Below are positions 1-9,074 of a stretch of DNA of 64,000 bases, one piece after another. The stretch is taken from NCBI GenBank assembly GCA_018818835.1, contig JAHIRD010000039.1:1-64000 (forward strand), given 5' to 3'. Under the pieces are notes generated by a model that did not search any database, had not been told where the DNA came from, and was given only the letters and a program-made list of their open reading frames with translations. The DNA is from Pseudomonadota bacterium. Lineage in GTDB: Bacteria > Desulfobacterota > Desulfobacteria > Desulfobacterales > Desulfolunaceae. Numbering within the stretch: position 1 is the first letter of the stretch; the number at the start of each line of letters is the position of its first letter. The translations under genes were made by a program, and so were the position numbers.

Positions 1-1
1 C

Positions 2-298
2 ACAGCCGAAGCCAACCAAACGCTTTTGAAAAAACTCCATTATTATCAATCACAGGATTTGCTTGTCTGTGATGAGATCGGTTATCTTCCGCTGGGCAAG
101 CAGGGATCACATCTGTTTTTCCAGGTTATCAGCGCAAGGCACACCAAAAAATCCACCGTGATTACGACAAACCTGCCCTTTGCTGAATGGTCAAACATTT
201 TTGACGGAACCACCGCCGCCACGGCGATTGCCGACCGCCTCATCTACAACTCGGAAATCCTCATCCTGGAGGGCAAAAGCTATAGAACAAAGAGCTGA
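2..298 (+). pseudogene. IstB-type IS21 helper ATPase, C-terminal part only
   Basis: The window opens inside a reading frame whose last 98 residues match the C-terminal half of IstB, the AAA+ ATP-binding helper of IS21-family transposition. Visible marks are the Walker B segment LLVCDEIGYLPL, then SHLFFQVISARH, the sensor-like TTNLPFAEW, and the family ending DRLIYNSEILILEGKSYR. IstB is normally about 250 residues, so the Walker A part lies left of the window. No IstA is visible, so the element may be complete outside the window or already broken. The gene is open at the left edge; only the 3' end at the TGA is certain. Confidence 0.85.
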
Positions 299-458
299 TT
301 GATTTTTAATTCACCATTGAAACCCATTGCCGAGGCTTTTTATTGAATGCCTCGGACATGGACACGTTCGGCCTTAACTTATCGCCGCGATGGATAGCTG
401 CGCCTGGACGACTGAGTGAGGGATTTTATTTTCATGGTTTTGAGGGATTTTTAAATTC

Positions 459-785
459 ATGTTAACAGGTATACCGGCTGCTTTCCGTTATTTTACCTCG
501 CCGCCAGAAAACTGGTCAATGCCAGCTAAAACACGGGTTGAAACCCATTTGAAGAAGCTTCATCTTCAGGAGTTATTTTCACATAATGCTGGAAGCCGAC
601 TTTCAGCAATTCGCTTCCGGCTCAATAAACTTCATAAAAAAGGAGGGATTGATTCCGTGCGTGCTCATTTGAATGAAGAATTGGAGAGTATAGAAGCTGA
701 CTTCAAAAATTCTTGGGCAGCTGCGATGTATCGTGCCGCTATAGACAGTGATTGGTTTTGCGACGGAGGCTTCAGTGAAACGTAA
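459..785 (+). CDS. Hypothetical protein, 108 aa, next to the IS21 remnant
   Basis: An ATG-started frame of 108 residues, basic in its first half and acidic later. I recognise no domain. A GAGGG lies 12 bases before the ATG, a poor ribosome-binding distance. It sits between an IS21 fragment and a clearly broken gene, so it may be a decayed or captured piece rather than a functional gene. The sequence reads as soluble, with no signal peptide or membrane segment. An opposite-strand frame overlaps it but has no better coding signs. Confidence 0.35.
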   Translation: MLTGIPAAFRYFTSPPENWSMPAKTRVETHLKKLHLQELFSHNAGSRLSAIRFRLNKLHKKGGIDSVRAHLNEELESIEADFKNSWAAAMYRAAIDSDWFCDGGFSET

Positions 786-877
786 GTTTTTTATCAATGT
801 GTCAACTTGAAGGTCAGCAAGAGTATAATGCAAATTATATAAAATTTGTTGGTGCATGGAAAGGTGCAAAGGTGTAG

Positions 878-1269
878 ATGGTGAAATCAGGTTGGCTCAT
901 CACATGGGAATGGATTGGTGACCAGACTGACGTTGAAGATTAGGTCGTATCTTTAATCAATTACAGAAAGTCTGCGGAATATGTGAAAAACTATATGAAT
1001 CAATTGTACATTGACCTTAATTCGGGAATCGTTTTTAAATACGAAACAGCAAAAAATAGAAAATTCAACTCACATCCAGAACGGTTTTTCACCCTCTAAA
1101 GTGGAGCACATTATAAAGGTAGGATTTATTGTGGGCATAATCCATACCTATACGGACGAATGTTGAATAATATAAGAAAACAAAGCACACTGAGTATGAA
1201 AGGCTCACTTGGGATGAGATTGATATTCCTGAAACCGTTAAAAAGGAAATGGTCATTAATCGTAAATGA
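878..1269 (+). pseudogene. Broken gene of a conserved hypothetical family
   Basis: Reading from the ATG gives GWLITWEWIGDQTDVED, then an in-frame TAG (941-943), after which the same frame continues sensibly (VVSLINYRKSAEYVK, LYIDLNSGIVFKYE). A second stop TAA follows at 1097-1099, then GRIYCGHNPYLYGR in the same frame. A shift to the next frame near 1190 gives YERLTWDEIDIPETVKKE and VINRK before TGA at 1267. The start (GWLITWEW) and the end (WDEIDIPE) look like the two ends of one family of about 125 residues whose function I do not know. Two stops plus one frameshift make it a pseudogene. It supports decay of this whole left segment after insertion-sequence activity. Confidence 0.6.
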
Positions 1270-1544
1270 CTGTTAAAAAATATTTGGGAAAACAGTCTGG
1301 AGCAATCAAAATACCAAGTCCGCCCGCCCATGACCGATAAGCCAGCCATTCCCCAAGGGACAACAGCAGTCTATACCCCCAATAAACATGGTGTGCATGG
1401 ATTATCAAAACCCGCTCATTATTCTATGAAAAAACGTCACTTCGGGTCAATCTCGGGTTATCTGGGAGCTATGCAACTGCCCCGGCCTTTTGATTTTAAA
1501 GGGTTTTTGGCGGGTTGGTCCCTGGCTTTAGGGTTAAAAACGCG

Positions 1545-1570
1545 AAAACCCGCTTAGATAGCGGGTTTTT
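1545..1570 (-). terminator. Intrinsic terminator after the tRNA pair
   Basis: AACCCGC and GCGGGTT form a perfect 7-bp stem around TTAGATA, flanked by runs of A on the left and T on the right, so it can work in both directions. On the minus strand it lies about 80 bases downstream of the tRNA-Arg gene and would end the tRNA transcript. Confidence 0.7.
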
Positions 1571-1650
1571 GAGGACTTATGAATGTTTTAGAGAAATTAT
1601 CCTAAAAGTCGCAATTAAGTCTAAGCGTTTGACTTTAAACTTAATTTTTG

Positions 1651-1727
<77 letters not shown>

Positions 1728-1735
1728 AAAAAAAA

Positions 1736-1812
1736 TGGGGTGAGCGACGGGGCTCGAACCCGCGACGACCGGAACCACAATCCGGTGCTCTACCGACTGA
1801 ACTACGCTCACC
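1736..1812 (-). tRNA. tRNA-His (anticodon GTG)
   Basis: On the minus strand the acceptor stem GTGAGCG/CGCTCAC, anticodon loop TTGTGGT (GTG) and T loop TTCGAGC give tRNA-His. The extra G at position -1 facing C73, a hallmark of histidine tRNAs, is present, and CCA is encoded. It is the first gene of the two-tRNA transcript. Confidence 0.97.
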
Positions 1813-1826
1813 ATAAGAACATCGGG

Positions 1827-1855
1827 GTTTTAGCAGATAAAGTTCCGCTTGACAA
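1827..1855 (-). promoter_or_regulatory. Candidate sigma-70 promoter of the tRNA pair
   Basis: On the minus strand TTGTCA and TAAAAC are 17 bases apart, with the -10 box ending 14 bases before the tRNA-His gene. The -10 box matches consensus at four of six positions, so the call is moderate. Confidence 0.4.
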
Positions 1856-1912
1856 GGTATTTTATCTGGGTGATTCAAAATTTTGGGGCATGGGGGGATT
1901 GGCCTGGATTTC

Positions 1913-1941
1913 TTGACAGATCAGGCCATTTCGTTTATCTA
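1913..1941 (+). promoter_or_regulatory. Candidate sigma-70 promoter of cbiB
   Basis: A perfect TTGACA box, a 17-base spacer and TATCTA lie just upstream of cbiB. Transcription would begin near 1948. That leaves almost no leader for the TTG at 1952 but about 58 bases for the ATG at 2006, which helps choose the later start. Confidence 0.6.
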
Positions 1942-2005
1942 AAGATGGCTTTTGGAGATGTTTTTGTATGATGCGGTCGTAAAAATAATAAATTGGATTG
2001 AAACG

Positions 2006-2965
2006 ATGATCTTTATTTCAGACTGGTATATTCTTCCGGCAGCGTTTTTGCTGGATTTTCTTTTGGGAGACCCTCTGTGGATGCCCCATCCTGTGCGCTG
2101 GATGGGCAAAGCTATTGAGGCTTTTGAGCCGAGGTTCAGGGCAAAAATCAAAAATACCCGGCTTGCCGGTCTTTTCTTTGCCTTTGCCTTGATTTCAATG
2201 ACCTTTGTCATTGGGCTTATGGTGCTGGGTCTGGCAGGGGCCGTGAACCCCTGTTTTGGCAAAGCGATTGAGATTATGATGCTTTATTTTGCCATATCCG
2301 CTTTTTCATTGAAACGGGAAGCCTTGGGCGTCTTGACCACCCTTCAAGGCCAGGGGCTTGTTGCAGCCAAGAAACGTCTGGCCATGATTGTGGGCAGGGA
2401 TGTGGAGCCTCTGGATGAGGAAGGGGTCACCCGGGCTGCCCTTGAGACTGTGGCTGAAAATTTTGTGGATGGTGTTTTATCGCCTCTTTTCTGGGCGGGA
2501 ATAGGGGGGGCTCCTCTGGCCATGGCTTATAAAATGGTCAATACCCTGGATTCCATGGTGGGGTATAAGGATGAGACCTATAAGGATTTTGGATGGGCCT
2601 CTGCAACGATTGATGATCTGTTTAATTATATCCCGGCACGGCTGTCTTTGCTTGTGATCAGTCTTTCTGTCTGGCTGGGCAAGGGAGATTGGAAACAGGC
2701 CTGGGACATTGGCTTGACCCAGGGACGTAACCATAGCAGCCCCAATGCGGGATTCCCGGAGGCTTGCTTTGCCGGAGCCCTGGAGGTTCGTCTGGGCGGG
2801 CCCAATATTTATGGCGGGGTCAGTGTTGACAAACCTTATATTGGGTCGGGGTTCGGTCCTGTGACTGGTAAGCACCTTGAACAAGCGTGCACTCTTTTGA
2901 TTCGCTCATCGTTTGTGGCGGTTTTTGTGGCCATGACTCTGGCACATCTGGTCAGTTTGTTTTAG
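2006..2965 (+). CDS. cbiB: Adenosylcobinamide-phosphate synthase CbiB/CobD
   Basis: CbiB is the membrane enzyme that joins aminopropanol (or its phosphate) to adenosylcobyric acid late in cobamide synthesis. The protein of about 319 residues opens with the family motif LLDFLLGDPLWMPHPVRWMG. It also holds ETVAENFVDGVLSPLFW, the segment YKMVNTLDSMVGYKDETY and, near the end, the conserved NHSSPNAGFPE block. Several hydrophobic helices are visible. I take the ATG at 2006 as start because a strong promoter lies at 1913-1941; a TTG 18 codons earlier keeps the frame open. No cobalamin riboswitch is visible upstream. A CbiR-like gene follows about 670 bases downstream, consistent with cobamide salvage and remodelling. 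Confidence 0.93.
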   Translation: MIFISDWYILPAAFLLDFLLGDPLWMPHPVRWMGKAIEAFEPRFRAKIKNTRLAGLFFAFALISMTFVIGLMVLGLAGAVNPCFGKAIEIMMLYFAISAFSLKREALGVLTTLQGQGLVAAKKRLAMIVGRDVEPLDEEGVTRAALETVAENFVDGVLSPLFWAGIGGAPLAMAYKMVNTLDSMVGYKDETYKDFGWASATIDDLFNYIPARLSLLVISLSVWLGKGDWKQAWDIGLTQGRNHSSPNAGFPEACFAGALEVRLGGPNIYGGVSVDKPYIGSGFGPVTGKHLEQACTLLIRSSFVAVFVAMTLAHLVSLF

Positions 2966-2998
2966 GATTGATGGCCATGAAGAAAAGCGTTTAAATTG

Positions 2999-3602
2999 TT
3001 AACCACCCGCTCCCTTTGGTCGCTCAAGAACACGAAGAGCACGAAGAAAAACATGCCTCCGGCGACCAGATTTTTGAGATCTGGATTGGTCTTCGCCCCA
3101 ACACGCAAATGGGTGTGGGTGTTTGGTGCGAATATGATGCATGTGAAGAAAAGTGATATATGTTTGCCTGCTCTTCGGGGATACCTATTGCATTATCTAT
3201 TGCCCTTCTTCGTGGCCCTTCGTGTTCTTCAGTGAGCCCCGCGAACGGGTGGTTTAAAAAAAGAAAAAACAAGTACATGAAGGCCATGAAGAAAAACATG
3301 CCTCCGGCGGCCAGCTTCCCCGCCTTCGCGGGGACAAGCTTAAAAAGCTGGGCAAGTGGGTTGGGGTCTTTCTCTCGTCCATAGGCTATAAATTGAGCAC
3401 GAGTATATTTTAACTGTGGGGGGATGCTCATAAATTTTTTTCACAGAGGCACAAAGATCACAAAGAAAAAACTATTATCCCCTTTTAGCCCTTCTCTGTG
3501 TTCTTTGTGCCTCCGTGAGAGACGAGGCTTTTTGGTTGTGGCTTTGCCGTGCTGCGGTTCTTCATGTGCTTCAGTGAGCTTAGGGAACGGGTTGTGGATA
3601 AA
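2999..3602 (+). repeat. Cluster of dispersed palindromic intergenic repeats
   Basis: This gene-free stretch is built from repeat modules. At 2999-3050 an arm reads ttaaccacccgctccc followed by cacgaagagcacgaag; at 3203-3257 its reverse complement returns as cttcgtggcccttcgtg plus gcgaacgggtggtttaa, making a 260-base imperfect inverted repeat. At 3288-3355 is a atgcctccggcggccagc module with a small ccccg/cgggg hairpin. At 3440-3602 is a third inverted pair (cagaggcacaaagatcacaa against ttctttgtgcctccgtgag) ending in gggaacgggttgtgg. Short frames here are by-products of the repeats. Confidence 0.75.
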
Positions 3603-3637
3603 TATTAAAGAGTACAACGTAAATAATTAGGATCATT

Positions 3638-4420
3638 ATGGAATTACTCGGCCAGTCTTTTAAGAACAGCTACCTTTTTAAACTGGGAACCACATCGTTT
3701 ATTTATCCGGATCTTTATTCTGTAAATGTGCGGAACCTTGCGCCGTTTCTGGATGAGGTGGAACTTCTTTTTTTTGAAAGCCGTGAGGCGAACAGTCTTC
3801 CGGACGACTATGAAATCCGGGAACTGGTGGCATTGAAAAATGAATGGGGGGTCAGCTATAACATTCATATGCCCACGGACGTGGATATTTCAGCGGTTGA
3901 CCCGGCTGAACGTGAACGGGCGGTTGAAACCTATTGTCGTGTGTTTGATCTGACACGGCCCTTGGAACCGTCCACTCTGACATTGCATGTTCCCTATTCA
4001 GCGGAAAAACATGGTGGCCCTGCTTTATGGCAGGCCTATGCCACCAAAGGAATACGATCTGTTCTGGATCATGGGATTGATCCCAGGCTGATTTCCGTGG
4101 AGACCCTGGACTATCCCATTGATATGCTCAAACCTTTGATTGAAAAATTCGATCTGTCGGTCTGCCTGGATGTGGGTCATGTGTTTTTGTATGGGGGTGA
4201 TCCCTTATCGGTTTACAAAGCCTTCAAAAACCGGATTTCCATTATGCATCTTCATGGGGTGTACCAAGGCTGCGACCATGTAAGCCTGGATCTTATGACC
4301 CCTTATGATTTCAGGAAGGTCAGAGTGATGCTGGAAGATTTCACCGGGACATTGTCCCTTGAAATTTTTTCATTTGATAACCTGAAACGGTCCCTGGATT
4401 ATCTAAAAGAAATGCTCTGA
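3638..4420 (+). CDS. cbiR: CbiR-like cobamide-remodelling hydrolase (AP-endonuclease-type TIM barrel)
   Basis: A 260-residue soluble protein of the xylose isomerase/AP endonuclease 2 fold. Candidate metal ligands sit on successive strands: ELLFFES, YNIHMPTD, LTLHVPYS, ISVETLDY, VCLDVGHVFLYGGD, IMHLHGVYQGCDHVSLD and LSLEIFSFD. Family knowledge: CbiR, first described in Akkermansia, hydrolyses the nucleotide loop of cobamides so that a different lower base can be attached. It has about this length and a fold related to AP endonucleases. The call here rests on the fold plus the neighbour cbiB, which would reuse the released cobinamide (inference). No secretion signal is seen. An ordinary sugar-isomerase-like or DNA repair role is less likely given the neighbour but not excluded. 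Confidence 0.72.
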   Translation: MELLGQSFKNSYLFKLGTTSFIYPDLYSVNVRNLAPFLDEVELLFFESREANSLPDDYEIRELVALKNEWGVSYNIHMPTDVDISAVDPAERERAVETYCRVFDLTRPLEPSTLTLHVPYSAEKHGGPALWQAYATKGIRSVLDHGIDPRLISVETLDYPIDMLKPLIEKFDLSVCLDVGHVFLYGGDPLSVYKAFKNRISIMHLHGVYQGCDHVSLDLMTPYDFRKVRVMLEDFTGTLSLEIFSFDNLKRSLDYLKEML

Positions 4421-4439
4421 TAAACCAGCACTATTTAAA

Positions 4440-4857
4440 ACGGTTTTACCATGAAGTCCATGAAGGCCATGAAGAAAAACATGCCTCCGGTAAGACCGCC
4501 GGAGTTTCTGTTACTTGCCCTTCTTCGTGGACCTTCGTGTGCTTCAGTGACCAACGGGAACGGGTGGTGGACAAAAAAACAAAAGCAGGTTAACCACGAA
4601 GAACACGAAGAGCACGAAGAAAAGAATACAGCGCCAAACCAAACTTCATGCCCTTCATGACCTTTATGGTGAGGATAAACAATCCCATGCCTTGCCTGGG
4701 ATTGAAAAAAAACGGTTTAACCATGAACATGACGTTCATCAAGAATAACAGGGCCTCCGGCAGGACGGCCGGAGGCCCTGTTACTTGCTCTTCTTCGTGG
4801 TTCTTCGTGTCCTTCAGTGAGCCCCGCGAACGGGTGGTGGATAAAAAATCTTACATA
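4440..4857 (+). repeat. Cluster of dispersed palindromic intergenic repeats
   Basis: Three modules of the same family as at 2999: 4451-4575 (atgaagaaaaacatgcctccgg to gggaacgggtggtgg), 4591-4672 (accacgaagaacacgaagag and a cttcatgcccttcatgacc tail) and 4721-4857. The last holds a large hairpin, gggcctccggc against gccggaggccc, and ends in the same cgaacgggtggtggataaaaaa block. A cccatgccttgcctgggat hairpin lies at 4684-4702. Confidence 0.75.
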
Positions 4858-4883
4858 TAAACATCTAAGGAGCGTCACAGAGC

Positions 4884-7800
4884 ATGTTAAAAGCTGGAAT
4901 TGATTTTGGATCAAAATATATTCATTATGGTGTGCTCGATGAGAATAACAAACCCTTTTGCATGAAAAGCAAGGAACATAACGGTGATATTGCAGGGGCT
5001 TATGATCAGGTGATTTCGGATATTGAGCACCTGTGTCCAGAGTTGCCTGGGACCCTTGGCTTGACCGGTACTATGGATCTTCCGGGTATCTGTGTGTTTG
5101 ATCCGGTGATTGCCGCTGTTGAAGCAAACCGGCTTTGTGAAACCGGCTGCCGCAATATCCTTTCCATTGGCTGTGAAAGCTTCTATCTGATCCGTCTGGA
5201 TGAGCATTTGAATTACATGGGCCATGTTGTGAATTCGGACTGCGCGTCGGGCACGGGAAGTTTCATTGACCAGCAGTCGGAACGATTGGGCTTTACCCCG
5301 GAGTCCCTTGCTGAAAAATCCTGTGCGTTCAAGGGATCTGTCCCGTCCATTGCCACCCGCTGCGCCGTGTTTGCCAAGTCCGATATCATCCATGCCCAGG
5401 CCCAGGGCTTTTCCAAAGAGGCCATTGCCACGGGCCTTTGCAAGGGTGTCACACGAAGTGTGCTTTCCAACACACTCAAAGGGTGCGAGATAACAGGCAA
5501 GGTTTTGTTTACCGGAGGCATGAGTCTCAACCGGAAAATTGTGGATGAAATCGCCGAGTCCCTGGATTTGGAGGTTTATGTTCCTGCGGAAAGTGTGTGT
5601 TTCAACGCCATTGGAGCGGCCTTGCTCGGTGACATTCCCTTTGAAACAAGCCGGAATCTTGTCCAGGTGATTCGCAAAAAACGGGAGATAAGAAACGAGT
5701 TGAGGATCAATCTGCCGGATTATCCTGACTTTACAATGGATGAAACCCATGACTCCCATGGTGTGGAAATCACTGTTTACAACAGGCCCCAAGGTCCGGT
5801 CTGTCCGGTTTATATGGGCATTGATGTGGGTTCAACCAGCACGAAAATGATCCTCACGGATACCTCGGGAACCATTCTCTGCGGCTTGTACGGCAGAACA
5901 CAGGGCGACCCTGTGGATGCGGTGATCCGTCTTTTCAGGGAATTGAAACCTGTTTTTGAAAACACGAACCTGGATGTGAAAGGGGTGGCCACCACGGGGT
6001 CGGGCCGGGAGTTGATCCGGTCTTTGATCGGTGCGGATATGGCCGTAAATGAAATCACGGCCCATGCAAGGGGGTCTGTGTTTCTTGATCCTGATGTGGA
6101 CACCATCATCGAAATAGGGGGCCAGGATTCCAAGTTTACCCGTTTGAAAAATAAAGAGGTCACAAGCGCCACCATGAATTATGTGTGCGCAGCAGGGACC
6201 GGGTCTTTTATCGAGGAGCAGGCCCATCGGCTGGACATGAGCCTTGATGATATTTCTCCTTGTGTGGAGGGGAAAACAGCGCCCTATACCTCGGACCGTT
6301 GCACGGTTTACATGGAGCGGGACCTGAATATTTTCATGTCCGAAGGATGGGAGCGTGCCCAGATTATGGCAGCCGTGCTTTACAGTGTTCGGGATAATTA
6401 TCTATCCAAGGTGGTGGGCAAACGTTCACCGGGTAAAAAAATCTGGTTCCAGGGGGCAACGGCACGGAACAAGGCCCTGGTGGCTGTGTTTGAAAATGAA
6501 TTGCAACAGCCGATCCATGTGTCCCGATACTGTCATCTGACTGGAGCCCTGGGCTGTGCCGTGACCTTGATGGACAAGAATTATCAGGTGTCCACCTTCA
6601 CGGGCATGGACTTTTCCTGTGAGACCGCATCGGAGATCTGTACCTTGTGCGCCAACCAGTGTGATCTGCGCATCTACACAGTGGGCAACAAGAAAACAGC
6701 CTGGGGTCTTAAATGCGGCCGTGATTACGAGGACAGGAACGTGGGGCGAAGAGACGATGTCTCTGATCTTGAGAAAACTTTTGCAGACCATTTTTTTGTG
6801 GCCGATCAAAAAAATAAAGGGCTTTCCATCGGAATTCCCGAGACCTTGTTCATGATGGAGTACATTCCCTTGTTCAAGGATTTTTTCCAACAACTGGGGC
6901 TCAATGTGGTGGTTGAAAAAAGTTCTTCCAAAAAACTCAGCACCGGGATGAAGATGCTCAATGCTGATTTCTGTGCGCCCATGGGCCTTGCACACGGCCT
7001 GGTGGAATCTTTGTCCAAAAAATCCGTGGATTATATCTTCCTTCCCACCCTGATCAACGAGCAGAGTTATGTCAGGCAGCTTGACCATGAGGAACTGTAC
7101 AGAGATAAAATGACCGATTCCTATTTCTGCTATTATTCATCCTATGCCGCAACCATCATCAACAATCTGCCGGGTTATGATTTCAAAGACAAACTCCTGA
7201 TGCCCAAGATCAAGTTCAACAATCGCTCTGAAACGGATATCGCCCAGGACATGGCCGATTATTTCGCAAAGCTGCTCAACTTGGACAAGTCGGTTATTTC
7301 CAAGGCATTTCTCCAGGCACGGCAGATTTTTCTGGACAAGAAAAAGCGTTGGGCTGAAATGGGGGAGGGCGTTTTGAAAAAGAAAAACGACCGGCTTAAA
7401 ATCCTGCTTCTGGGACGGCCCTATGCCCTGTTTGACAAACGGGTGAATCTTGGCATTCCAGCCAGGATGGAACACATGGGGTTTGATCTGATCTCCCAGT
7501 CCATGCTTGATCTTGATGCCTTGAAAAAAAATGCCGGCCCCCTTATGGACAGCATGCACTGGTACTTTGGCCAGCAGGTCCTTATCGCCCTTGAAGCTGT
7601 CAGGCAAAATCCTGATGTCTACCCGGTGCTTCTGACTTGTTTCAGATGCAGTCCGGACGCGTATCTGATGAATTACTTCAGGGATTATATGGAGACCCTT
7701 GGCAAGCCCTACCTGATGCTTCAACTGGACGAACACAGCAGTGATGTGGGGTATCTGACCCGCATGGAGGCTGCCGCTGATACGTTTTACAGTGATTTTA

Positions 7801-9023
7801 AATACCGGCAGAACACCCGGCCTGTTTTGATTGAACACCCCATATCGTTCAGCCCGGATATGTTGAATCCCGGAGATACGGTGCTGATTCCCCTGACCGA
7901 TGAGCGGATCAACCGATTTCAAAAAGCGGTTTTTGAGGTGGCAGGATATGAGGCTCTGGTTGTTCCCCTTAATCGTGAAATGCTCAACCAGGGATACCGT
8001 TATGCAAGTGGTGGGGAGTGTCTTCCCAATGTGGCCATTGCCGGGTCCCTTGTCGAGACCATCAAGCAAAAGGCTCTGGATCTGGATAAATCCATCGTGT
8101 ACCTGCCCAACCTCTGCTTGTCCTGCAACTTCAACCAGTATGCCAATCTTGTGAAACTTGCCGGTCACAAGGCGGGTTTGGGGAACATCAGGGTGATGAG
8201 CACCCATGGTCTTGCAGCTGTTCCGGGAATCCCGGCACGGTCCAATGCCATGCTCCTTTCCGTCAACTTTTTAAGTTCCATACTCACTAAACTCCAATAC
8301 CGGTTTCAACCCTATGAAACCATATCCGGAACTGTGAGCACGGCTGTCAGGCAGTCCGAAGAGATCATTCTCCGTCAAATCCAAAACAAAAAATCCCTTT
8401 TTGTCGCCGCCGAAGAAATTCGCACATTATTTGAGGATTTCCCTAAAGGAGATACACGTAAACCCAGAATCGGCATTCTTGGTGACATGTACGCCAAATA
8501 TAACACGGTTTTGAACCAGTCTATTTGCGACTACGCAGAACAACTGGGAGGCGAGATTCTTTTACCTTCTTACAACGAGTTGATTCTCCATGCCGCCTAT
8601 GCAGACCTGGCGGAAAACAAGGCTGATGACAGATTGTGGAAAACCATGTCCGGTTACGAAGAAAAATTCGAGGCCCTGTTTGAGGGGCTCATCAATGAAA
8701 CCTTTGAGCCGCCCCTGGATCAATGCCACCGCCTCATGGAAACCTTTGGTCTGGATATCTTTATTACAGGTGAAACCGCCGTCAGTGTCGGGCGGCTTCT
8801 GTATTACATTGAGCACAAGATGGTGGATGCGGTTATCCACGTGAACCCTCTGTTTTGCTGTCCCGGTGTGATTTCTTCATCCTTGTTCAGAAAGATTCAG
8901 GAGGTATACGCCATTCCGGTGATTGATCTCTTTTATGACGGAACCAACAAACCCAACAAAATGATCGATCCGCATCTGTTTTATCTTCGGAAGAAAAATG
9001 AGGAATTTAATCGTCAACAATAA
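4884..9023 (+). CDS. Giant acyl-CoA dehydratase activase (BcrA/BadF/HgdC type, duplicated, with DUF2229-type region)
   Basis: 1379 residues, with AAGGAG 11 bases before the ATG. Two ASKHA ATPase halves are visible, at about 1-265 (GIDFGSKYIHYG) and 310-575 (GIDVGSTSTKMILT). Each has its own CxxGTGSF and RC-AV/TV cysteine pair, the residues that in HgdC/BcrAD hold the inter-subunit [4Fe-4S] cluster. Residues 590-625 add CTLCANQCDLRIY and KCGRDYED. The remainder (650-1379) is the 2-hydroxyglutaryl-CoA-dehydratase-activator-associated region, with LLGRPYALFD, TCFRCSPDAYLMNYF and a cysteine-rich LPNLCLSCNFNQYANL. Family role: ATP-driven low-potential electron transfer to a radical dehydratase or benzoyl-CoA-type reductase. 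No dehydratase subunits lie nearby, so its target is unknown. Confidence 0.88.
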   Translation: MLKAGIDFGSKYIHYGVLDENNKPFCMKSKEHNGDIAGAYDQVISDIEHLCPELPGTLGLTGTMDLPGICVFDPVIAAVEANRLCETGCRNILSIGCESFYLIRLDEHLNYMGHVVNSDCASGTGSFIDQQSERLGFTPESLAEKSCAFKGSVPSIATRCAVFAKSDIIHAQAQGFSKEAIATGLCKGVTRSVLSNTLKGCEITGKVLFTGGMSLNRKIVDEIAESLDLEVYVPAESVCFNAIGAALLGDIPFETSRNLVQVIRKKREIRNELRINLPDYPDFTMDETHDSHGVEITVYNRPQGPVCPVYMGIDVGSTSTKMILTDTSGTILCGLYGRTQGDPVDAVIRLFRELKPVFENTNLDVKGVATTGSGRELIRSLIGADMAVNEITAHARGSVFLDPDVDTIIEIGGQDSKFTRLKNKEVTSATMNYVCAAGTGSFIEEQAHRLDMSLDDISPCVEGKTAPYTSDRCTVYMERDLNIFMSEGWERAQIMAAVLYSVRDNYLSKVVGKRSPGKKIWFQGATARNKALVAVFENELQQPIHVSRYCHLTGALGCAVTLMDKNYQVSTFTGMDFSCETASEICTLCANQCDLRIYTVGNKKTAWGLKCGRDYEDRNVGRRDDVSDLEKTFADHFFVADQKNKGLSIGIPETLFMMEYIPLFKDFFQQLGLNVVVEKSSSKKLSTGMKMLNADFCAPMGLAHGLVESLSKKSVDYIFLPTLINEQSYVRQLDHEELYRDKMTDSYFCYYSSYAATIINNLPGYDFKDKLLMPKIKFNNRSETDIAQDMADYFAKLLNLDKSVISKAFLQARQIFLDKKKRWAEMGEGVLKKKNDRLKILLLGRPYALFDKRVNLGIPARMEHMGFDLISQSMLDLDALKKNAGPLMDSMHWYFGQQVLIALEAVRQNPDVYPVLLTCFRCSPDAYLMNYFRDYMETLGKPYLMLQLDEHSSDVGYLTRMEAAADTFYSDFKYRQNTRPVLIEHPISFSPDMLNPGDTVLIPLTDERINRFQKAVFEVAGYEALVVPLNREMLNQGYRYASGGECLPNVAIAGSLVETIKQKALDLDKSIVYLPNLCLSCNFNQYANLVKLAGHKAGLGNIRVMSTHGLAAVPGIPARSNAMLLSVNFLSSILTKLQYRFQPYETISGTVSTAVRQSEEIILRQIQNKKSLFVAAEEIRTLFEDFPKGDTRKPRIGILGDMYAKYNTVLNQSICDYAEQLGGEILLPSYNELILHAAYADLAENKADDRLWKTMSGYEEKFEALFEGLINETFEPPLDQCHRLMETFGLDIFITGETAVSVGRLLYYIEHKMVDAVIHVNPLFCCPGVISSSLFRKIQEVYAIPVIDLFYDGTNKPNKMIDPHLFYLRKKNEEFNRQQ

Positions 9024-9040
9024 TGATATTAAAAAAACAA

Positions 9041-9068
9041 TTGACGAATGGCCCCAAAGTTGTTTAAG
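9041..9068 (+). promoter_or_regulatory. Candidate promoter of the TonB-receptor leader
   Basis: TTGACG and TTTAAG lie 16 bases apart, 18 bases after the preceding stop codon. Transcription would start near 9075 and enter the structured leader described next. Box match is partial. Confidence 0.35.
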
Positions 9069-9074
9069 AAAGAA

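Noticed and set aside
1952-2005. TTG start giving 18 extra residues for CbiB
   Set aside because: The candidate promoter places the RNA start near 1948, too close to 1952, and CbiB proteins normally begin at the later hydrophobic segment.
3160-3384. Plus-strand frames inside the 2999-3602 repeats
   Set aside because: They are translations of palindromic repeat modules; the same peptides recur at 4451 and 11717 because the DNA repeats.
4451-4660. 69-codon frame with an NHEEHEEHEE stretch
   Set aside because: Arises from the cacgaagaacacgaag repeat arm; no ribosome-binding site and no coding conservation expected.
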